Shown in pieces: positions 43,616 through 53,915 of a DNA stretch of 64,000 bases (position 1 is the first letter of the stretch; the number at the start of each line of letters is the position of its first letter). Both the position numbers and the translations under genes were made by a program. This stretch comes from Alicyclobacillus hesperidum (GTDB lineage Bacteria > Bacillota > Bacilli > Alicyclobacillales > Alicyclobacillaceae), in NCBI RefSeq assembly GCF_900107035.1, contig NZ_FNOJ01000009.1, forward strand, positions 54,464 through 118,463, given 5' to 3'. Under the pieces are notes generated by a model. The model did not search any database. It was not told where the DNA came from and worked only from the letters and a program-made list of their open reading frames with translations.

Positions 43616-43648
43616 AAAAACAGCCATCCGCATTGGATGGCTGTTTTT
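43616..43648. terminator. Bidirectional terminator
   Basis: AAAAA-CAGCCATCC-GCATT-GGATGGCTG-TTTTT forms a perfect 9-bp stem with T runs in both orientations. It serves the plus-strand DUF2892 gene and the convergent small gene at 43677-43883. Confidence 0.9.
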
Positions 43649-43676
43649 CATATTTCGTACAAAAGATGGTCGATGC

Positions 43677-43883
43677 CTAATGGCGAACAAGCGAGCGGCT
43701 CGCCGCGCCCGTGGTTTGCGAACGAAAACGCACGCCGTATTTCCCATTGCGCGAACGGTAAACTTCGACTTCCGTGGGCTGCGCCGTGCGTCGAATGCGT
43801 TCGTCGGCTTCGACCCACATCACCGCACAGTACGCTTCGAACTTGCTGTCGTACAACCCCGCGAAATACACCCACTCGTTCAT
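43677..43883 (-). CDS. Small hypothetical protein
   Basis: A 68-aa frame from ATG 43883 with GGGGGGA about 8 nt upstream: MNEWVYFAGLYDSKFEAYCA, then VMWVEADERIRRTAQPTEVE and a basic tail. The terminator at 43616-43648 follows it. No family recognised. Confidence 0.5.
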   Translation of the reverse strand: MNEWVYFAGLYDSKFEAYCAVMWVEADERIRRTAQPTEVEVYRSRNGKYGVRFRSQTTGAASRSLVRH

Positions 43884-44166
43884 CGGCCCATCCCCCCACG
43901 GATAGTATGTCGTCGACGCGGTGCGCGACACAGGGAAAGCATGTGTGACCTGGGAATTTGGCGTTTGTCACGTTTCCTTTAGACCGCTCTTCTGCTACAA
44001 TATTTGCACCACTTTCGGTGGTCACAAGCGAGCCGCACGGACTAGCGCCGTTTTTTCAATTGTAAAGCTTGTAAGCTGCCGCTTCGTGTACAGGGTGCGC
44101 GAAGGCATGTCACCAGGCGTATGATCGGTCAGAACAGCAAACTCCGCCAAAAGGAGTGAACACTCG

Positions 44167-44655
44167 ATGATGACAAAAGACGATATCTTGATTTTGAAAA
44201 CCAAACTTCTCCCTGCAGGGGCTGAAGCAGTCATCGATTTTCTCGCTGCTCGTAACGGCCAACTCGAAGCAACCAACATCGTGCTGGAGAACGTGCCACT
44301 GCTCATCATCGGCCGCCATGGCATGATTGCTCGTCTTCCTATTAACGGGCGCATTAAGAAAGTGAGCCAGGCAGAAGAAATCCTGCCAGCGTTGCAGTCG
44401 TTTTTTGCCAATACCTCGTCCAGCGACAAGCTGTACGTTTTTGTGAATCTACCAGACCTACCTATTCCGCCAGAAGTACAGCAAGTGTTGTCCGAGGTGG
44501 AAGCACGAGCACTTCGGCGCGAACGAATTCGCATGCAGATTGATCAAGCGCTGGATCGGCGTGATCGAGTCGCCTTTGAGATCGCAGTCAAAGAACTCGA
44601 AGAGATTGATCGCGAGGAAGAGTCGGCTCTCTGGCGTACGCGCCGACTTTTGTAA
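44167..44655 (+). CDS. IDEAL-domain protein (YpiB-like)
   Basis: A 162-aa protein. The C-terminal part QIDQALDRRDRVAFEIAVKELEEI matches the IDEAL domain of Firmicutes proteins such as YpiB; the N-terminal part (ILILKTKLLPAGAEAVIDFLAARNG) is not recognised by me. AAAAGGAG lies about 11 nt before ATG 44167. A TACAAT about 170 nt upstream may be its -10. Function unknown. Confidence 0.65.
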   Translation: MMTKDDILILKTKLLPAGAEAVIDFLAARNGQLEATNIVLENVPLLIIGRHGMIARLPINGRIKKVSQAEEILPALQSFFANTSSSDKLYVFVNLPDLPIPPEVQQVLSEVEARALRRERIRMQIDQALDRRDRVAFEIAVKELEEIDREEESALWRTRRLL

Positions 44656-44721
44656 CGAGTTCGCAGTGCCCCTAGTATGAGTCTGATGCGCACGGGTTAG
44701 GCTGACAGGGGGTGATGGGTC

Positions 44722-45078
44722 TTGGATAGAAACCAGCTACTTGTGCAAGCGAGCGAATTGGCTGACTTGATTGCCGAATCGGACGAGGCTGCAGCATATC
44801 GCGAGGCGCAGGCTCGTCTTTCCGCAAACCGCGAGGCCTCCGCCTTATTGCGGCAGTTTCGCGACCTGCGCGAACAGGTTGGGAAATTTCAGGCCCGCAA
44901 AGTGCCACCATTGCACTATCGGCATCTACTCGAAAAGGCGGATGCCCTGCTGTCCGAGCTCAACCGCATCCCTGATGTCCAATCGTTCGAAGCGGCCGAA
45001 AGACAGTTGAATGATCTGCTTGATGCCGTCACCAGCCGCCTTGCTGCCGCCATCGCAGCACCTCCGCAAAACATGTAG
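44722..45078 (+). CDS. YlbF/YmcA family protein
   Basis: A 118-aa all-helical protein (LVQASELADLIAESDEAAAYREAQARLSANREASALLRQFRDLREQ...QSFEAAERQLNDLLDAVTSRLAAAI), the pattern of the YlbF/YmcA family, members of which act with YaaT on RNase Y maturation, competence and sporulation. The start is TTG 44722 with GGGGGTGA upstream. Confidence 0.8.
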   Translation: MDRNQLLVQASELADLIAESDEAAAYREAQARLSANREASALLRQFRDLREQVGKFQARKVPPLHYRHLLEKADALLSELNRIPDVQSFEAAERQLNDLLDAVTSRLAAAIAAPPQNM

Positions 45079-45199
45079 CGCGTCGGATTGTTTTGCGGTA
45101 TGTTTCAACCATGATTCGTTGACACTCGTACCATATGGTGTTATGTTTTTCAGGCATGGCACCAGCCAAATTTTGATATCGGATAGGAATGAGCTTGCG

Positions 45200-45490
45200 A
45201 TGGCGGATGAACATTTGCATGATCACGACGATGAAATCATCGTACTCGAAGACGAAAACGGACAGGAACATCAATTTGTCCTCGGCGAAGTGTTGACCGT
45301 CGATGAAAAGGACTATGCCGTTCTATTGCCGATTGACGAGGAAATGGAAGAAGGCGTCATTTTCCGAATTGATGGTGAAGATGGAGATCAAATGGTTCTG
45401 GCCGAGATCGATGATGACGAAGAATGGCAACGTGTAGTGGACGCGTATAACGACGATCTGTTCGACGACTCTGAAGACGACGAAGCCTGA
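45200..45490 (+). CDS. DUF1292 (UPF0473) acidic protein, YrzB-like
   Basis: A 96-aa, strongly acidic protein: HDHDDEIIVLEDENGQEHQFVLGEVLTVDEKDYAVLLPIDEE...IFRIDGEDGDQMVLAEIDDDEEW, matching DUF1292. ATG at 45200 gives the family's N-terminus. Function unknown. A terminator follows directly. Confidence 0.88.
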   Translation: MADEHLHDHDDEIIVLEDENGQEHQFVLGEVLTVDEKDYAVLLPIDEEMEEGVIFRIDGEDGDQMVLAEIDDDEEWQRVVDAYNDDLFDDSEDDEA

Positions 45491-45511
45491 TTGTCACTTC
45501 ATTCGTCATGT

Positions 45512-45556
45512 GGCTGCTCGCTGGCGCACAAGTTGCGCAAAGGAGCAGCCTTTTTG
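45512..45556 (+). terminator. Terminator after the DUF1292 gene
   Basis: GGCTGCTC pairs with GAGCAGCC (45543-45550), with an inner GGCGCA/TGCGC helix, followed by TTTTT. Confidence 0.85.
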
Positions 45557-45635
45557 CTGGAACCATCCCTGCGTCAGCAATCATATTGCAGAATCGCCCA
45601 CATATAGTGTTTACCACCACACTCACCCTCACTGA

Positions 45636-45693
45636 TTGTTTTCTCAGACAACTTATTCTATGATAATAACAACCAATTGAACTTGTCGTTATC
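45636..45693 (+). promoter_or_regulatory. acsA promoter with downstream inverted repeat
   Basis: TTGTTT (45636-45641), 17-nt spacer and TATGAT (45659-45664) form a plausible promoter. Overlapping its -10 is the inverted repeat GATAATAACAA (45662-45672) and TTGTCGTTATC (45683-45693), 9 of 11 positions complementary around a CAATTG-containing centre. The repeat could be an operator for a repressor of acetate use. Confidence 0.45.
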
Positions 45694-45729
45694 GTCATAT
45701 GATGCGACTGGTCGAAAGGAGCCGACATA

Positions 45730-47682
45730 ATGAGTCCAAAAGAACAACTCGATACATTGTTGCACGAATCCCGGACCTTCTCTCCTGCGGAATCGTTTCG
45801 TCAGCAGGCAAATTTTCAGGATGAAGGGATTTATGAATCCGCCCTGCAGGATCCAGAGGCATTTTGGTCGACGCAGGCTCAAGAGCTCACTTGGTTTAAA
45901 GATTTTGAAAGCGTTTGCAATTGGGAGCCGCCGCACGCCCAATGGTTTATCGGCGGAAAACTGAATGCCGCATACAACTGCGTGGATCGTCACACCTTGA
46001 CACATCGCAAGAACAAAGCCGCCATCATCTGGGAAGGCGAGCCTGGTGACAGTCGTGTACTCACATACGATATGTTGCGGCGCGAGGTCGACAAAGCCGC
46101 GTACGCGCTGCGCGAACTGGGTGTACAAAAAGGTGACCGCGTCACCATCTATTTGCCGATGGTACCTGAACTGCCGATCTCGATGCTCGCGTGTGCCAAG
46201 ATCGGGGCCATTCACTCAGTGGTATTTGGAGGATTTTCCGCACAAGCCCTGCGCGATCGGATCATCGACGCGGACAGCAAACTCCTCATCACAGCGGATG
46301 CCGGTTGGCGACGCGGTAAAATCGTGCCTTTAAAGGCAAACGCCGATGAAGCCGTAGTCGACACCCCAATTGAAAAAGTCGTCGTCGTTGAGCGCGTGGG
46401 TGCCGAGGCCGGCATTGCGCTACACGAGGGCCGCGACGTCCGTTGGCAAGATCTCATGGCGAGTGCCCCTACTTCCCCATATCCAGCAGAGCCGATGGAT
46501 TCGGAAGACTATTTGTTTTTGCTGTATACGTCAGGAACGACAGGCAAGCCGAAAGGCATTGTCCACTCGACGGCTGGGTATTTGACAGGTGTCAACACAT
46601 CGATGCGCACTGTATTCGATCTCAAAGATAACGACGTCTTCTTCTGCACGGCGGATATTGGTTGGATCACTGGCCACACGTATCTCGTATACGGCCCACT
46701 GTCAGCCGGTGGCACCGTTGTCATGTACGAAGGTTCTCCCGATTTTCCGGATCGCGATAGGTATTGGGAAATTGCCGAAAAGTACGGCGCGACCATTCTC
46801 TATACCGCACCGACATCCATCCGCATGTTCATGAAGTGGGGCTCGCAGTATGTCGAAAAGCACGATTTAAGCTCGCTTCGCCTGCTTGGGACCGTGGGTG
46901 AACCCATCAATCCAGAGGCATGGATGTGGTACCACAAGTACGTCGGCCAAGAGCGCTGCCCCATTGTCGACACGTGGTGGCAAACCGAAACAGGTTGCGC
47001 CATGATCGCACCACTGCCAGGCTTAATCACGACGAAACCTGGTTCCGCCACCAGGCCCGTTCCCGGCATCGCAGTCGATATTGTCGACGAGGATGGCAAC
47101 TCGGTTCCCCCTGGCCATGGTGGGTATCTGGTCATCACCAAGCCCTGGCCATCGATGCTACGCACGGTCTGGGGTGACGACGAACGCTTCCGCAAAACGT
47201 ACTTTGGCAAGTTCGAAGGTATCTATCTGCCAGGCGACGGTGCTCACCTCGACGAAGACGGGTATATTTGGATTCTTGGACGCATCGACGACGTTATCAA
47301 CGTGTCGGGACATCGCATTGGCACCGCCGAAGTGGAAAGCGCTCTCGTCGCGCATCCGGCAGTTGCCGAAGCGGCCGTCATTGGCCGCTCACATGAAGTG
47401 AAAGGCCAGGCCATCACCGCGTTTGTCACCCTGCGCGAAGGCGTCGCGTCGTCCGACGATCTCGTCACTGAATTAAAACAGTACGTCGTCGAACGAATTG
47501 GCGCGATGGCCAGGCCTGAAGAGATTCTGTTTACAGCAGAATTGCCCAAAACACGCAGTGGCAAAATCATGCGCCGCCTATTGCGCGACATCGGCGAAGG
47601 GCGGGTCATTGGCGACACGACGACGTTGGCCGATCCAAGCGTTGTGGAAGCGCTGAAAGCGCAATACAAGGATCAGGACTGA
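45730..47682 (+). CDS. acsA: Acetyl-CoA synthetase (acetate-CoA ligase)
   Basis: Activates acetate to acetyl-CoA via acetyl-AMP. A 650-aa protein with AMP-binding [57 protein letters not shown], and the conserved lysine K612 in [14 protein letters not shown], which is the acetylation site that controls family members. GAAAGGAG lies upstream. It is followed by an acetate transporter gene, so the pair should allow growth on or retrieval of acetate. Confidence 0.97.
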   Translation: MSPKEQLDTLLHESRTFSPAESFRQQANFQDEGIYESALQDPEAFWSTQAQELTWFKDFESVCNWEPPHAQWFIGGKLNAAYNCVDRHTLTHRKNKAAIIWEGEPGDSRVLTYDMLRREVDKAAYALRELGVQKGDRVTIYLPMVPELPISMLACAKIGAIHSVVFGGFSAQALRDRIIDADSKLLITADAGWRRGKIVPLKANADEAVVDTPIEKVVVVERVGAEAGIALHEGRDVRWQDLMASAPTSPYPAEPMDSEDYLFLLYTSGTTGKPKGIVHSTAGYLTGVNTSMRTVFDLKDNDVFFCTADIGWITGHTYLVYGPLSAGGTVVMYEGSPDFPDRDRYWEIAEKYGATILYTAPTSIRMFMKWGSQYVEKHDLSSLRLLGTVGEPINPEAWMWYHKYVGQERCPIVDTWWQTETGCAMIAPLPGLITTKPGSATRPVPGIAVDIVDEDGNSVPPGHGGYLVITKPWPSMLRTVWGDDERFRKTYFGKFEGIYLPGDGAHLDEDGYIWILGRIDDVINVSGHRIGTAEVESALVAHPAVAEAAVIGRSHEVKGQAITAFVTLREGVASSDDLVTELKQYVVERIGAMARPEEILFTAELPKTRSGKIMRRLLRDIGEGRVIGDTTTLADPSVVEALKAQYKDQD

Positions 47683-47779
47683 CGCAAGGGGGGTGATGTC
47701 CACAACCTGAACTTCGACGATTGTACCGGAATGTCGTTGTCGCACCACTCGCGACATTGGGAAAGAAGGTGGATTTGCC

Positions 47780-48334
47780 ATGGCAGAACAAACAAAAATC
47801 GCCGATCCCGGCCCGCTTGGGTTGGCCGGATTCGGTATTACAACATGCATCCTTAGTCTGATCAATGCGGGCGTCATCAGCGCAGGCGCTCTGGGTGTCG
47901 TCCTTGGCTTAGCTCTTGCCTACGGCGGCGGCGCTCAGTTTATCGCCGGCATGTGGGAGTTTCGCAAAGGAAACACGTTCGGAGCTACAGCCTTTTCATC
48001 GTACGGTGCCTTCTGGATTGCGTTCTATTTTATCGAGAAGGCGGCACCCCCGGCCGGGTTAGGCGTATTTCTGTTGTTCTTTGGCATCCTGACTTTATTC
48101 CTTTGGATTGGCACGTTCTATCTCAATCGGGCGTTGTTCTTCGTCTTTTTAACGCTGTGGCTCGCCTTCTTCTTGCTAGCATTTCACGGCTTTGGCGTGA
48201 TGGGCAGTCAACCGGGCGGATGGGTTGGCCTGATCTGTGGCCTCACGGCCTTGTATACCTCCTTTGCAACGGTGATTAACGCCACCGCAGGCAAGACCAT
48301 TCTGCCACTCGGTCGACCGGTCGCACGTAGCTAA
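47780..48334 (+). CDS. GPR1/FUN34/YaaH (AceTr) family acetate uptake transporter
   Basis: A 184-aa membrane protein with six hydrophobic segments. The N-terminal signature DPGPLGLAGFGITT corresponds to the NPAPLGL motif of the family, followed by GGGAQFIAGMWEFRKGNTFGATAFSSYGAFW, also conserved. SatP homologues move acetate or succinate with protons. It lies 97 bp after acsA and is probably co-transcribed. Confidence 0.93.
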   Translation: MAEQTKIADPGPLGLAGFGITTCILSLINAGVISAGALGVVLGLALAYGGGAQFIAGMWEFRKGNTFGATAFSSYGAFWIAFYFIEKAAPPAGLGVFLLFFGILTLFLWIGTFYLNRALFFVFLTLWLAFFLLAFHGFGVMGSQPGGWVGLICGLTALYTSFATVINATAGKTILPLGRPVARS

Positions 48335-48351
48335 CTCTGTTCTCAATTCGT

Positions 48352-48389
48352 AAAAAAGGACCGCCCCTATTTGGTGGGCGGTCCTTTTT
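48352..48389. terminator. Bidirectional terminator
   Basis: AAAAAA-GGACCGCCC-CTATTTGGT-GGGCGGTCC-TTTTT: perfect 9-bp stem with T runs either way. It ends acsA with its transporter on the plus strand and the sugar-acid operon on the minus strand. Confidence 0.9.
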
Positions 48390-48407
48390 AGGCGAACAAA
48401 ATCGACT

Positions 48408-49325
48408 TTAAACTTTAGCCTCCATGGCAACTGTACGCGTACCCTGCGCTGAAATCGGATTGACCAATTGTCCTATGGCTTGAATTTCAATGGCAACAAC
48501 ATCTCCTGGTTGCAATGTGAATTCATCCGGCGGCACGATTCCGGTCCCGGTCATCAACGTGGTGCCATCAAGAATGGGATTATCGCGCAAGAGATAGGAG
48601 ACAAGTTCAGAAAGTGGACGTCGCAGTTGTGTCAAGGCGACGTTTCCCAAGAACACCGTGTCTCCAGCACGTTCGATCCGCATCTCAATCTCCCATGCCA
48701 GCGGGTCGACAGTGGGATCGCACCACACGAGCGCAGGTCCCAACGAACAGCTCGCCGCAAAAATCTTGGCCTGCGGCAAATACAACGGATTTTCACCTTC
48801 AATATCGCGCGAGCTCAGGTCATTGCCAATCGTGTAGCCAATGATATCGCCATGGCTGGAAATAACGACACTCAATTCAGGCTCAGGCACCATCCATGCG
48901 GAGTCCGAGCGCAACTTTAAGGATTGACCAGGTGGGACCAGGCGCTCGGCTGTGGCCTTGAAAAACAGTTCGGGACGTGTCGCGGTATAGACGCGATCGT
49001 ATACGCTGTCTTGCAGCTGTGTCTCGGCGTTGCGAGCGACTCGGCTTCGCTCGTATGTGACGCCGCTTGCCCAAACTTCAGGTGCCAGCACTGGAGGCAA
49101 AAGACGACCTTCGCTGGTGAGATTTCGATAGGATAACGAATCCCCAACGCATAACCGCTCCTCAACCGAGCGCATGTCCAGGTGCAATGCCCGTAGCGTT
49201 TGCCACATGGGCACAGGATCTGTCCACGATGCAACCTTGTCCGTAACGCTATAGACATCGTCGCCGACCACAATGCCAAGATGAACGGAACCGTCTACCG
49301 GATGCATATAACGGATAGTTTTCAT
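48408..49325 (-). CDS. FAH-family 2-keto-3-deoxy-pentonate dehydratase (XylX/KdaD type)
   Basis: A 305-aa fumarylacetoacetate-hydrolase-fold protein. VWASGVTYERSR, DRVYTATRPELFFKATAERLVPPG, the metal ligands in EPELSVVI, and IGYTIGNDLSSRDIEGENPLYLPQAKIFAASCSLGP fit the group converting 2-keto-3-deoxy-xylonate or -arabinonate to alpha-ketoglutarate semialdehyde. ATG at 49325 follows TAGGAGGGAATGG. It is last gene of the operon, 11 bp after the semialdehyde dehydrogenase gene, which supports the Weimberg-type role. Confidence 0.82.
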   Translation of the reverse strand: MKTIRYMHPVDGSVHLGIVVGDDVYSVTDKVASWTDPVPMWQTLRALHLDMRSVEERLCVGDSLSYRNLTSEGRLLPPVLAPEVWASGVTYERSRVARNAETQLQDSVYDRVYTATRPELFFKATAERLVPPGQSLKLRSDSAWMVPEPELSVVISSHGDIIGYTIGNDLSSRDIEGENPLYLPQAKIFAASCSLGPALVWCDPTVDPLAWEIEMRIERAGDTVFLGNVALTQLRRPLSELVSYLLRDNPILDGTTLMTGTGIVPPDEFTLQPGDVVAIEIQAIGQLVNPISAQGTRTVAMEAKV

Positions 49326-49336
49326 CCCATTCCCTC

Positions 49337-50776
49337 CTATGCGCCGTAATAGACCGCACACGTCTTTACTTGGCTGTAAAAGTCGAGTGCAGCTTGGCCT
49401 TGTTCGCGCGTGTGCGAGCTGGATTGCTTCATTCCGCCAAACGGGGCCTGATATTCGACGCCCGCCGACTCAAGGTTGACGCGAACCATGCCTGCCTCTG
49501 CTGCGTCTAGAAAACGCATCGCCCGCTCAAGATTTCTCGTAAAAACGGACGCGCTAAGTCCATATACCGTGCGATTACACTGCTCCACGGTCTCGTCGAA
49601 TCCATCCGCTGTGAGGATACAAGCCAGGGGCCCGAAAACCTCTTCCTGTGCCAAAGCGTGACCGACGTCCATTCCCGTCACAACCAACGGGCGTACATAA
49701 TAGCCCGTATCAGGCGAGACTTGTAACTCGCCTTCGACGATGAGGCTCGCTTCCGATCTCGCGAGATCGACATAGGATTGCACTTTACTGTACTGGCTCT
49801 TGGAAGCCACCGGTCCCAAGTAGGTCTTCGGATCCAGCGCATCGCCGACGTACAGTTCGCGCACTGCTGCCGAAAGCGCATCCACGAACGGTTCATAGAT
49901 GGACTTTTCGACGATGATGCGACTGGTCGCCGTACACTTTTGTCCAGCGGATCGAAACGCGCCGCTCACCACAGCCGGTATAGCGACGGATAGGTCAGCG
50001 TCGGCAAGGACAACAGCGGCGTTCTTGCCACCCATTTCCGTTTGATACTTCATGTTGCGGCCAGCACAAATTGTCGCGACACGCATACCAGTGGTGGTCG
50101 ATCCGGTAAAGCTGATGGCGTCCACCGCCGCGTGTTCAACGAGTGCCTGGCCGACGACAGCACCGTCCCCAACGACCAGGTTGAGCACACCTGGCGGCAG
50201 TCCAGCGTCAGCGAACACTTGAGCCACGGCGGAGGCGGTCAGAGATGCAAATTCGGCAGGTTTCCAGACAACGGTGTTTCCGCAAATGAGTGCCGGCGCC
50301 ATCTTCCAAATTGGAATGGCGACTGGGAAATTCCACGGCGTAATCACGCCAACGACACCGAGTGGGACACGCTTTGTATACTGCAGCACGCCTTCCTGGC
50401 TGGCCGGAATCACACTGCCGACAGCACGTACCCCTTCAGCGGCATAGTAACGCAGGAGATTGACACCACGGACAACCTCACCCTTCATCTCACCGATGGG
50501 TTTCCCCATCTCACGACTGGCCAAAACCGCAACTTCGTCCGCACGTGCGGCCAATAAATCCGCCGCTTTGTAGAGAAAATCTGCTCGTTTCGAGCCAGCA
50601 AGCCCCGCCCATCCCGGCAACGCACGTCTCGCCGCCTCTGCAGCCGTGATAACATCGGCTTCTTCCGACGTATGGACGACGCCTACTTCCTCAGAGAGAC
50701 GCGACGGATTGTTGACAACGTACGATCCGCCGTTTGGTATCATCCATTCGCCAGCTACCCAATTTTTTGCTTCCAA
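49337..50776 (-). CDS. Aldehyde dehydrogenase, probable alpha-ketoglutarate semialdehyde dehydrogenase
   Basis: A 479-aa NAD(P)-dependent aldehyde dehydrogenase: ITPWNFPVAIPIWKMAPALICGNTVVWKPAE, ISFTGSTTTG, catalytic Glu in EMGGKNAAVVL and catalytic Cys in SAGQKCTATSR. The surrounding residues resemble 2,5-dioxovalerate dehydrogenases. The start is TTG 50776 with GGGAGGG 7 nt upstream, rather than the in-frame codon at 50803. Its product would be 2-oxoglutarate, linking the operon to the TCA cycle. Confidence 0.85.
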   Translation of the reverse strand: MEAKNWVAGEWMIPNGGSYVVNNPSRLSEEVGVVHTSEEADVITAAEAARRALPGWAGLAGSKRADFLYKAADLLAARADEVAVLASREMGKPIGEMKGEVVRGVNLLRYYAAEGVRAVGSVIPASQEGVLQYTKRVPLGVVGVITPWNFPVAIPIWKMAPALICGNTVVWKPAEFASLTASAVAQVFADAGLPPGVLNLVVGDGAVVGQALVEHAAVDAISFTGSTTTGMRVATICAGRNMKYQTEMGGKNAAVVLADADLSVAIPAVVSGAFRSAGQKCTATSRIIVEKSIYEPFVDALSAAVRELYVGDALDPKTYLGPVASKSQYSKVQSYVDLARSEASLIVEGELQVSPDTGYYVRPLVVTGMDVGHALAQEEVFGPLACILTADGFDETVEQCNRTVYGLSASVFTRNLERAMRFLDAAEAGMVRVNLESAGVEYQAPFGGMKQSSSHTREQGQAALDFYSQVKTCAVYYGA

Positions 50777-50820
50777 AACAATACCCTCCCGTGTTACGAA
50801 CATGAATCATCGTACTCGCA

Positions 50821-52860
50821 TCAAATCTGCGTCACATGCTGGTTACTCGTTTCATCGTCGTTCGCTGCGAGAGCCGCGATCCCAGCTTCGATGACCTGTA
50901 GAATTCGCTCTACGTCGTATATCGCCCCCCGCCAGGGCCCTCCGCTGGCACGCTGTAGTGCCGCCCACAAACGCGTGTCGTCAGGTAGATCGGGATCCGG
51001 CGCGAGGTCTGGATGAGGCTCCCGCTTTGCAAGAATCCTCGTCCCCTCCTCTGCGTCGAATCGCTCGTCCCCGACACCCACGAAATTGACAGACCCCTGC
51101 AGTCGGATCCGATCAACAATCACCTCGATGACGTCTCCATCGCGCAGTTTTCCAATGGGGCCACCGGCTAAGGCCTCGGGGCCGACGTGACCAATACAAG
51201 CGCCTGTCGAGACCCCGGAAAAACGAGCGTCGGTAATTAAGGCAACATGTTTACCAAACGATAGATGCTTGAGTGCAGAGGTCAACTGATAGGTCTCTTC
51301 CATACCCGTCCCGGTTGGACCACGCCCGATGAGCACCAAGACGTCGCCCGGCTCAATTGCGCCGCCTTTAATGGCCGCTATCGCCTGCCGCTCACTCGTA
51401 AACACTTTGGCCGGGCCAATGTGTCGATACACACCATCAGCATCGACGACGGACGGATCGATGGCCGTCGATTTGATCACCGCCCCATCGGGGGCCAGGT
51501 TGCCCGTCGGAAATGTGACGGTCGAGGTTAGACCGCGCGCTCGCGCAACGTCGGGAGACATAATGACGTCGTCCGGATCGACACCTGTTGCACTTTTGAG
51601 CCGATCCCGCACACGCCGCCGGCGCTCTGAATCCTGCCACCAATCGAGAACGTCGTCTAAGCTACAACCTGATGCCGTTTTGACCGAAGTCTCGAGCAGC
51701 CCCGCACGCCGCAAATGCAACATGATTTCTGGCACACCACCAGCCAAAAAAACATACACGGTTGGATAATCGAGAGGCCCATTCGGCAACACGCTGACGA
51801 TCCTCGGCACAGCCTGGTTGACTTCACGCCAATCGGCGGCCGTCGGCATCGACAGCCCGGCGCTATGCGCGATGGCCGGGATGTGCAGGAGCAGGTTGGT
51901 GGATCCGCCAATTGCCGCGTGCACCACCATGGCGTTGTGCACCGCAGCGTCCGTCAGGATATCTGCCATTCCCCATCCAAGTTGAGCTTGGCGCAACAAA
52001 GCGCGGGCCGAATGCACCGCTACTTCTTCCCATATCGGCTGTCCAGAAGGCGCGAGTGCAGAATGGACAATCGCCATCCCTAATGCTTCGGCCACAACCT
52101 GTGCAGTTGCTGCGGTCCCCAAAAATTGACATCCACCACCAGGGCTAGCACAGGCTCGACAAGCAACTTCCGCCGCATATTCGAGACTGATTTCCCCGTG
52201 CGCGAAGCGCGCACCAATGGTCTGCACCTTACCAGCATCTTCGCCCTCCGCTGGTGCAAGGGTCACGCCGCCGGGCACGAGCACGCCGGGCAAGCGCCCG
52301 ATGGAAGCCAAGGCCATCATCGTCGCCGGAAGTCCCTTGTCGCACGTTGCCACACCGAGTACACCCTTGCGGGTAGGCAACGACCGAATCAGGCGCCGCA
52401 TGACCAAAGAGGCATCATTGCGATATGGCAGCGAGTCAAACATCGCCGCGGTACCTTGGGAACGGCCGTCGCAGGGGTCGCTGACAGCTGCTGCAAATGG
52501 CACTGCGCCAAGCCGTCGCAATTCGCGCGCTGCCGCTTGCACGAGCAGCCCAATTTCGTAGTGGCCCGTGTGATAACCGAGAGCCTCTGGCGATCCGTCA
52601 GCGGCGCGCAACCCTCCTTGCGTGCTGATAATGAGCATGTGCTGACCGAGCACTTTTTTGGGATCCCATCCCATACCAACGTTTTGCGAGAGCCCAAAGA
52701 GGTCTCCACTCGCCCACGTTCTGAGCATTTCAGGCGTCAGCGGCAGTCGGCCGGAAGGCCCAGGCGCGTGCGTCGGAATCTCGTACAAGTCGTCACGATA
52801 CGACGCGAGTAGTTCTGCCAGTTGCATCATCGATGGAGCATATTGATCGTCCACAGTCAT
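50821..52860 (-). CDS. YjhG/YagF family sugar-acid dehydratase (D-xylonate dehydratase type)
   Basis: A 679-aa IlvD/Edd superfamily enzyme, longer than IlvD or Edd, as typical of YjhG/YagF. Fe-S cysteines are in [20 protein letters not shown] and [18 protein letters not shown]; also [50 protein letters not shown]. The family dehydrates D-xylonate and related aldonates to 2-keto-3-deoxy acids. The start overlaps the preceding Ldh-family stop by 4 nt. Confidence 0.88.
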   Translation of the reverse strand: MTVDDQYAPSMMQLAELLASYRDDLYEIPTHAPGPSGRLPLTPEMLRTWASGDLFGLSQNVGMGWDPKKVLGQHMLIISTQGGLRAADGSPEALGYHTGHYEIGLLVQAAARELRRLGAVPFAAAVSDPCDGRSQGTAAMFDSLPYRNDASLVMRRLIRSLPTRKGVLGVATCDKGLPATMMALASIGRLPGVLVPGGVTLAPAEGEDAGKVQTIGARFAHGEISLEYAAEVACRACASPGGGCQFLGTAATAQVVAEALGMAIVHSALAPSGQPIWEEVAVHSARALLRQAQLGWGMADILTDAAVHNAMVVHAAIGGSTNLLLHIPAIAHSAGLSMPTAADWREVNQAVPRIVSVLPNGPLDYPTVYVFLAGGVPEIMLHLRRAGLLETSVKTASGCSLDDVLDWWQDSERRRRVRDRLKSATGVDPDDVIMSPDVARARGLTSTVTFPTGNLAPDGAVIKSTAIDPSVVDADGVYRHIGPAKVFTSERQAIAAIKGGAIEPGDVLVLIGRGPTGTGMEETYQLTSALKHLSFGKHVALITDARFSGVSTGACIGHVGPEALAGGPIGKLRDGDVIEVIVDRIRLQGSVNFVGVGDERFDAEEGTRILAKREPHPDLAPDPDLPDDTRLWAALQRASGGPWRGAIYDVERILQVIEAGIAALAANDDETSNQHVTQI

Positions 52861-53903
52861 CCCTCACTCTGGTCAGAGACATCATGGTGGGCCGCCGTGG
52901 CCAGATACCGATAAACAGATTCTGGAACGGGTACACCTTGCTCGCGATACAGCGCCTCCTTGCGCTGTTCCGGCTCACCGGGTACGAGCACTTCTGCGAA
53001 GCCTGCGGCCGCTGGTTCTTGATGAAGTTCGTCGATCATCTGATCAACCGCTTCAACAAACGCGTCGCGATTGTGAAACAGGCCAGGATCGAGCGCCATG
53101 AAAAGGTGCCCCAGCTTACGCATCTGTTCATATTCGCCGTACATCGGCACGATATGGGGTCCAAAGGTTGCCCCGGTGAGGATCCCAGACAAGACATCGA
53201 TAGCAAGCGCCAGTCCGTAGCCCTTCGCTCCGCCCAAAGGCAATAAGGCAGTCACGGCAGACGGATCCGCAGTCGGCCGACCTTCGGCGTCAACGCCCCA
53301 CGATGTCGGAATCTGTTTACCGACCTCGCGTGCCTGCAGGACTTTACCAAATGCCACTTCGCTCGTTGCCATATCCAGGATGATGGGTGGATGGCGCTTT
53401 GCTGGAAACGCAAATGCGATAGGATTCGTGCCGAAAAATGGGCGCCGTCCACCAAATGGCACCACGCATGCGTCGGTGTGCGTCATCGCCACGCCGATGA
53501 ACCCGGCATCCGCGGCCATCTGTACGAAATAGGACAAAGCGCCACAGTGGCTGCTGTTGTGCACGCCGACAAAGCCAATTCCGTGTACGGCTGCCAGTTC
53601 AACGGCACGTTCCATCGCGAATTTCCCGACGACGTGTCCGAAGCCGTCGTCGCCATCGACAAGCCCTGCCGTTGCCCCGGTTTGCCGAAACCGAGGAGTC
53701 GCATGCGGATTGAGCCCACCCGCGCGCACGCGGTGCACGTAATGTTCCGTTCGCAACACACCATGCGAATGCACACCGCGCAGATCGGCATGCACCAACA
53801 CATCCGCGACAACGCCCGCCGTATCGCGCGGCACGCCTGCCCCTGACAATGCACTTTGCACCATCCTCCGAAGGTCCGCGTGCGAAACCGTCACATCCGC
53901 CAT
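52857..53903 (-). CDS. Ldh family (MDH/L-sulfolactate/ureidoglycolate type) oxidoreductase
   Basis: A 348-aa NAD(P)-dependent 2-hydroxyacid/ketoacid oxidoreductase of the unusual fold family that includes YlbC, AllD, ComC and DlgD. Blocks: [85 protein letters not shown] and [31 protein letters not shown]. The substrate is probably a keto sugar acid given the operon, but this cannot be read from the sequence. Confidence 0.85.
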   Translation of the reverse strand: MADVTVSHADLRRMVQSALSGAGVPRDTAGVVADVLVHADLRGVHSHGVLRTEHYVHRVRAGGLNPHATPRFRQTGATAGLVDGDDGFGHVVGKFAMERAVELAAVHGIGFVGVHNSSHCGALSYFVQMAADAGFIGVAMTHTDACVVPFGGRRPFFGTNPIAFAFPAKRHPPIILDMATSEVAFGKVLQAREVGKQIPTSWGVDAEGRPTADPSAVTALLPLGGAKGYGLALAIDVLSGILTGATFGPHIVPMYGEYEQMRKLGHLFMALDPGLFHNRDAFVEAVDQMIDELHQEPAAAGFAEVLVPGEPEQRKEALYREQGVPVPESVYRYLATAAHHDVSDQSEG

Positions 53904-53915
53904 CCAGTCCCCTCC

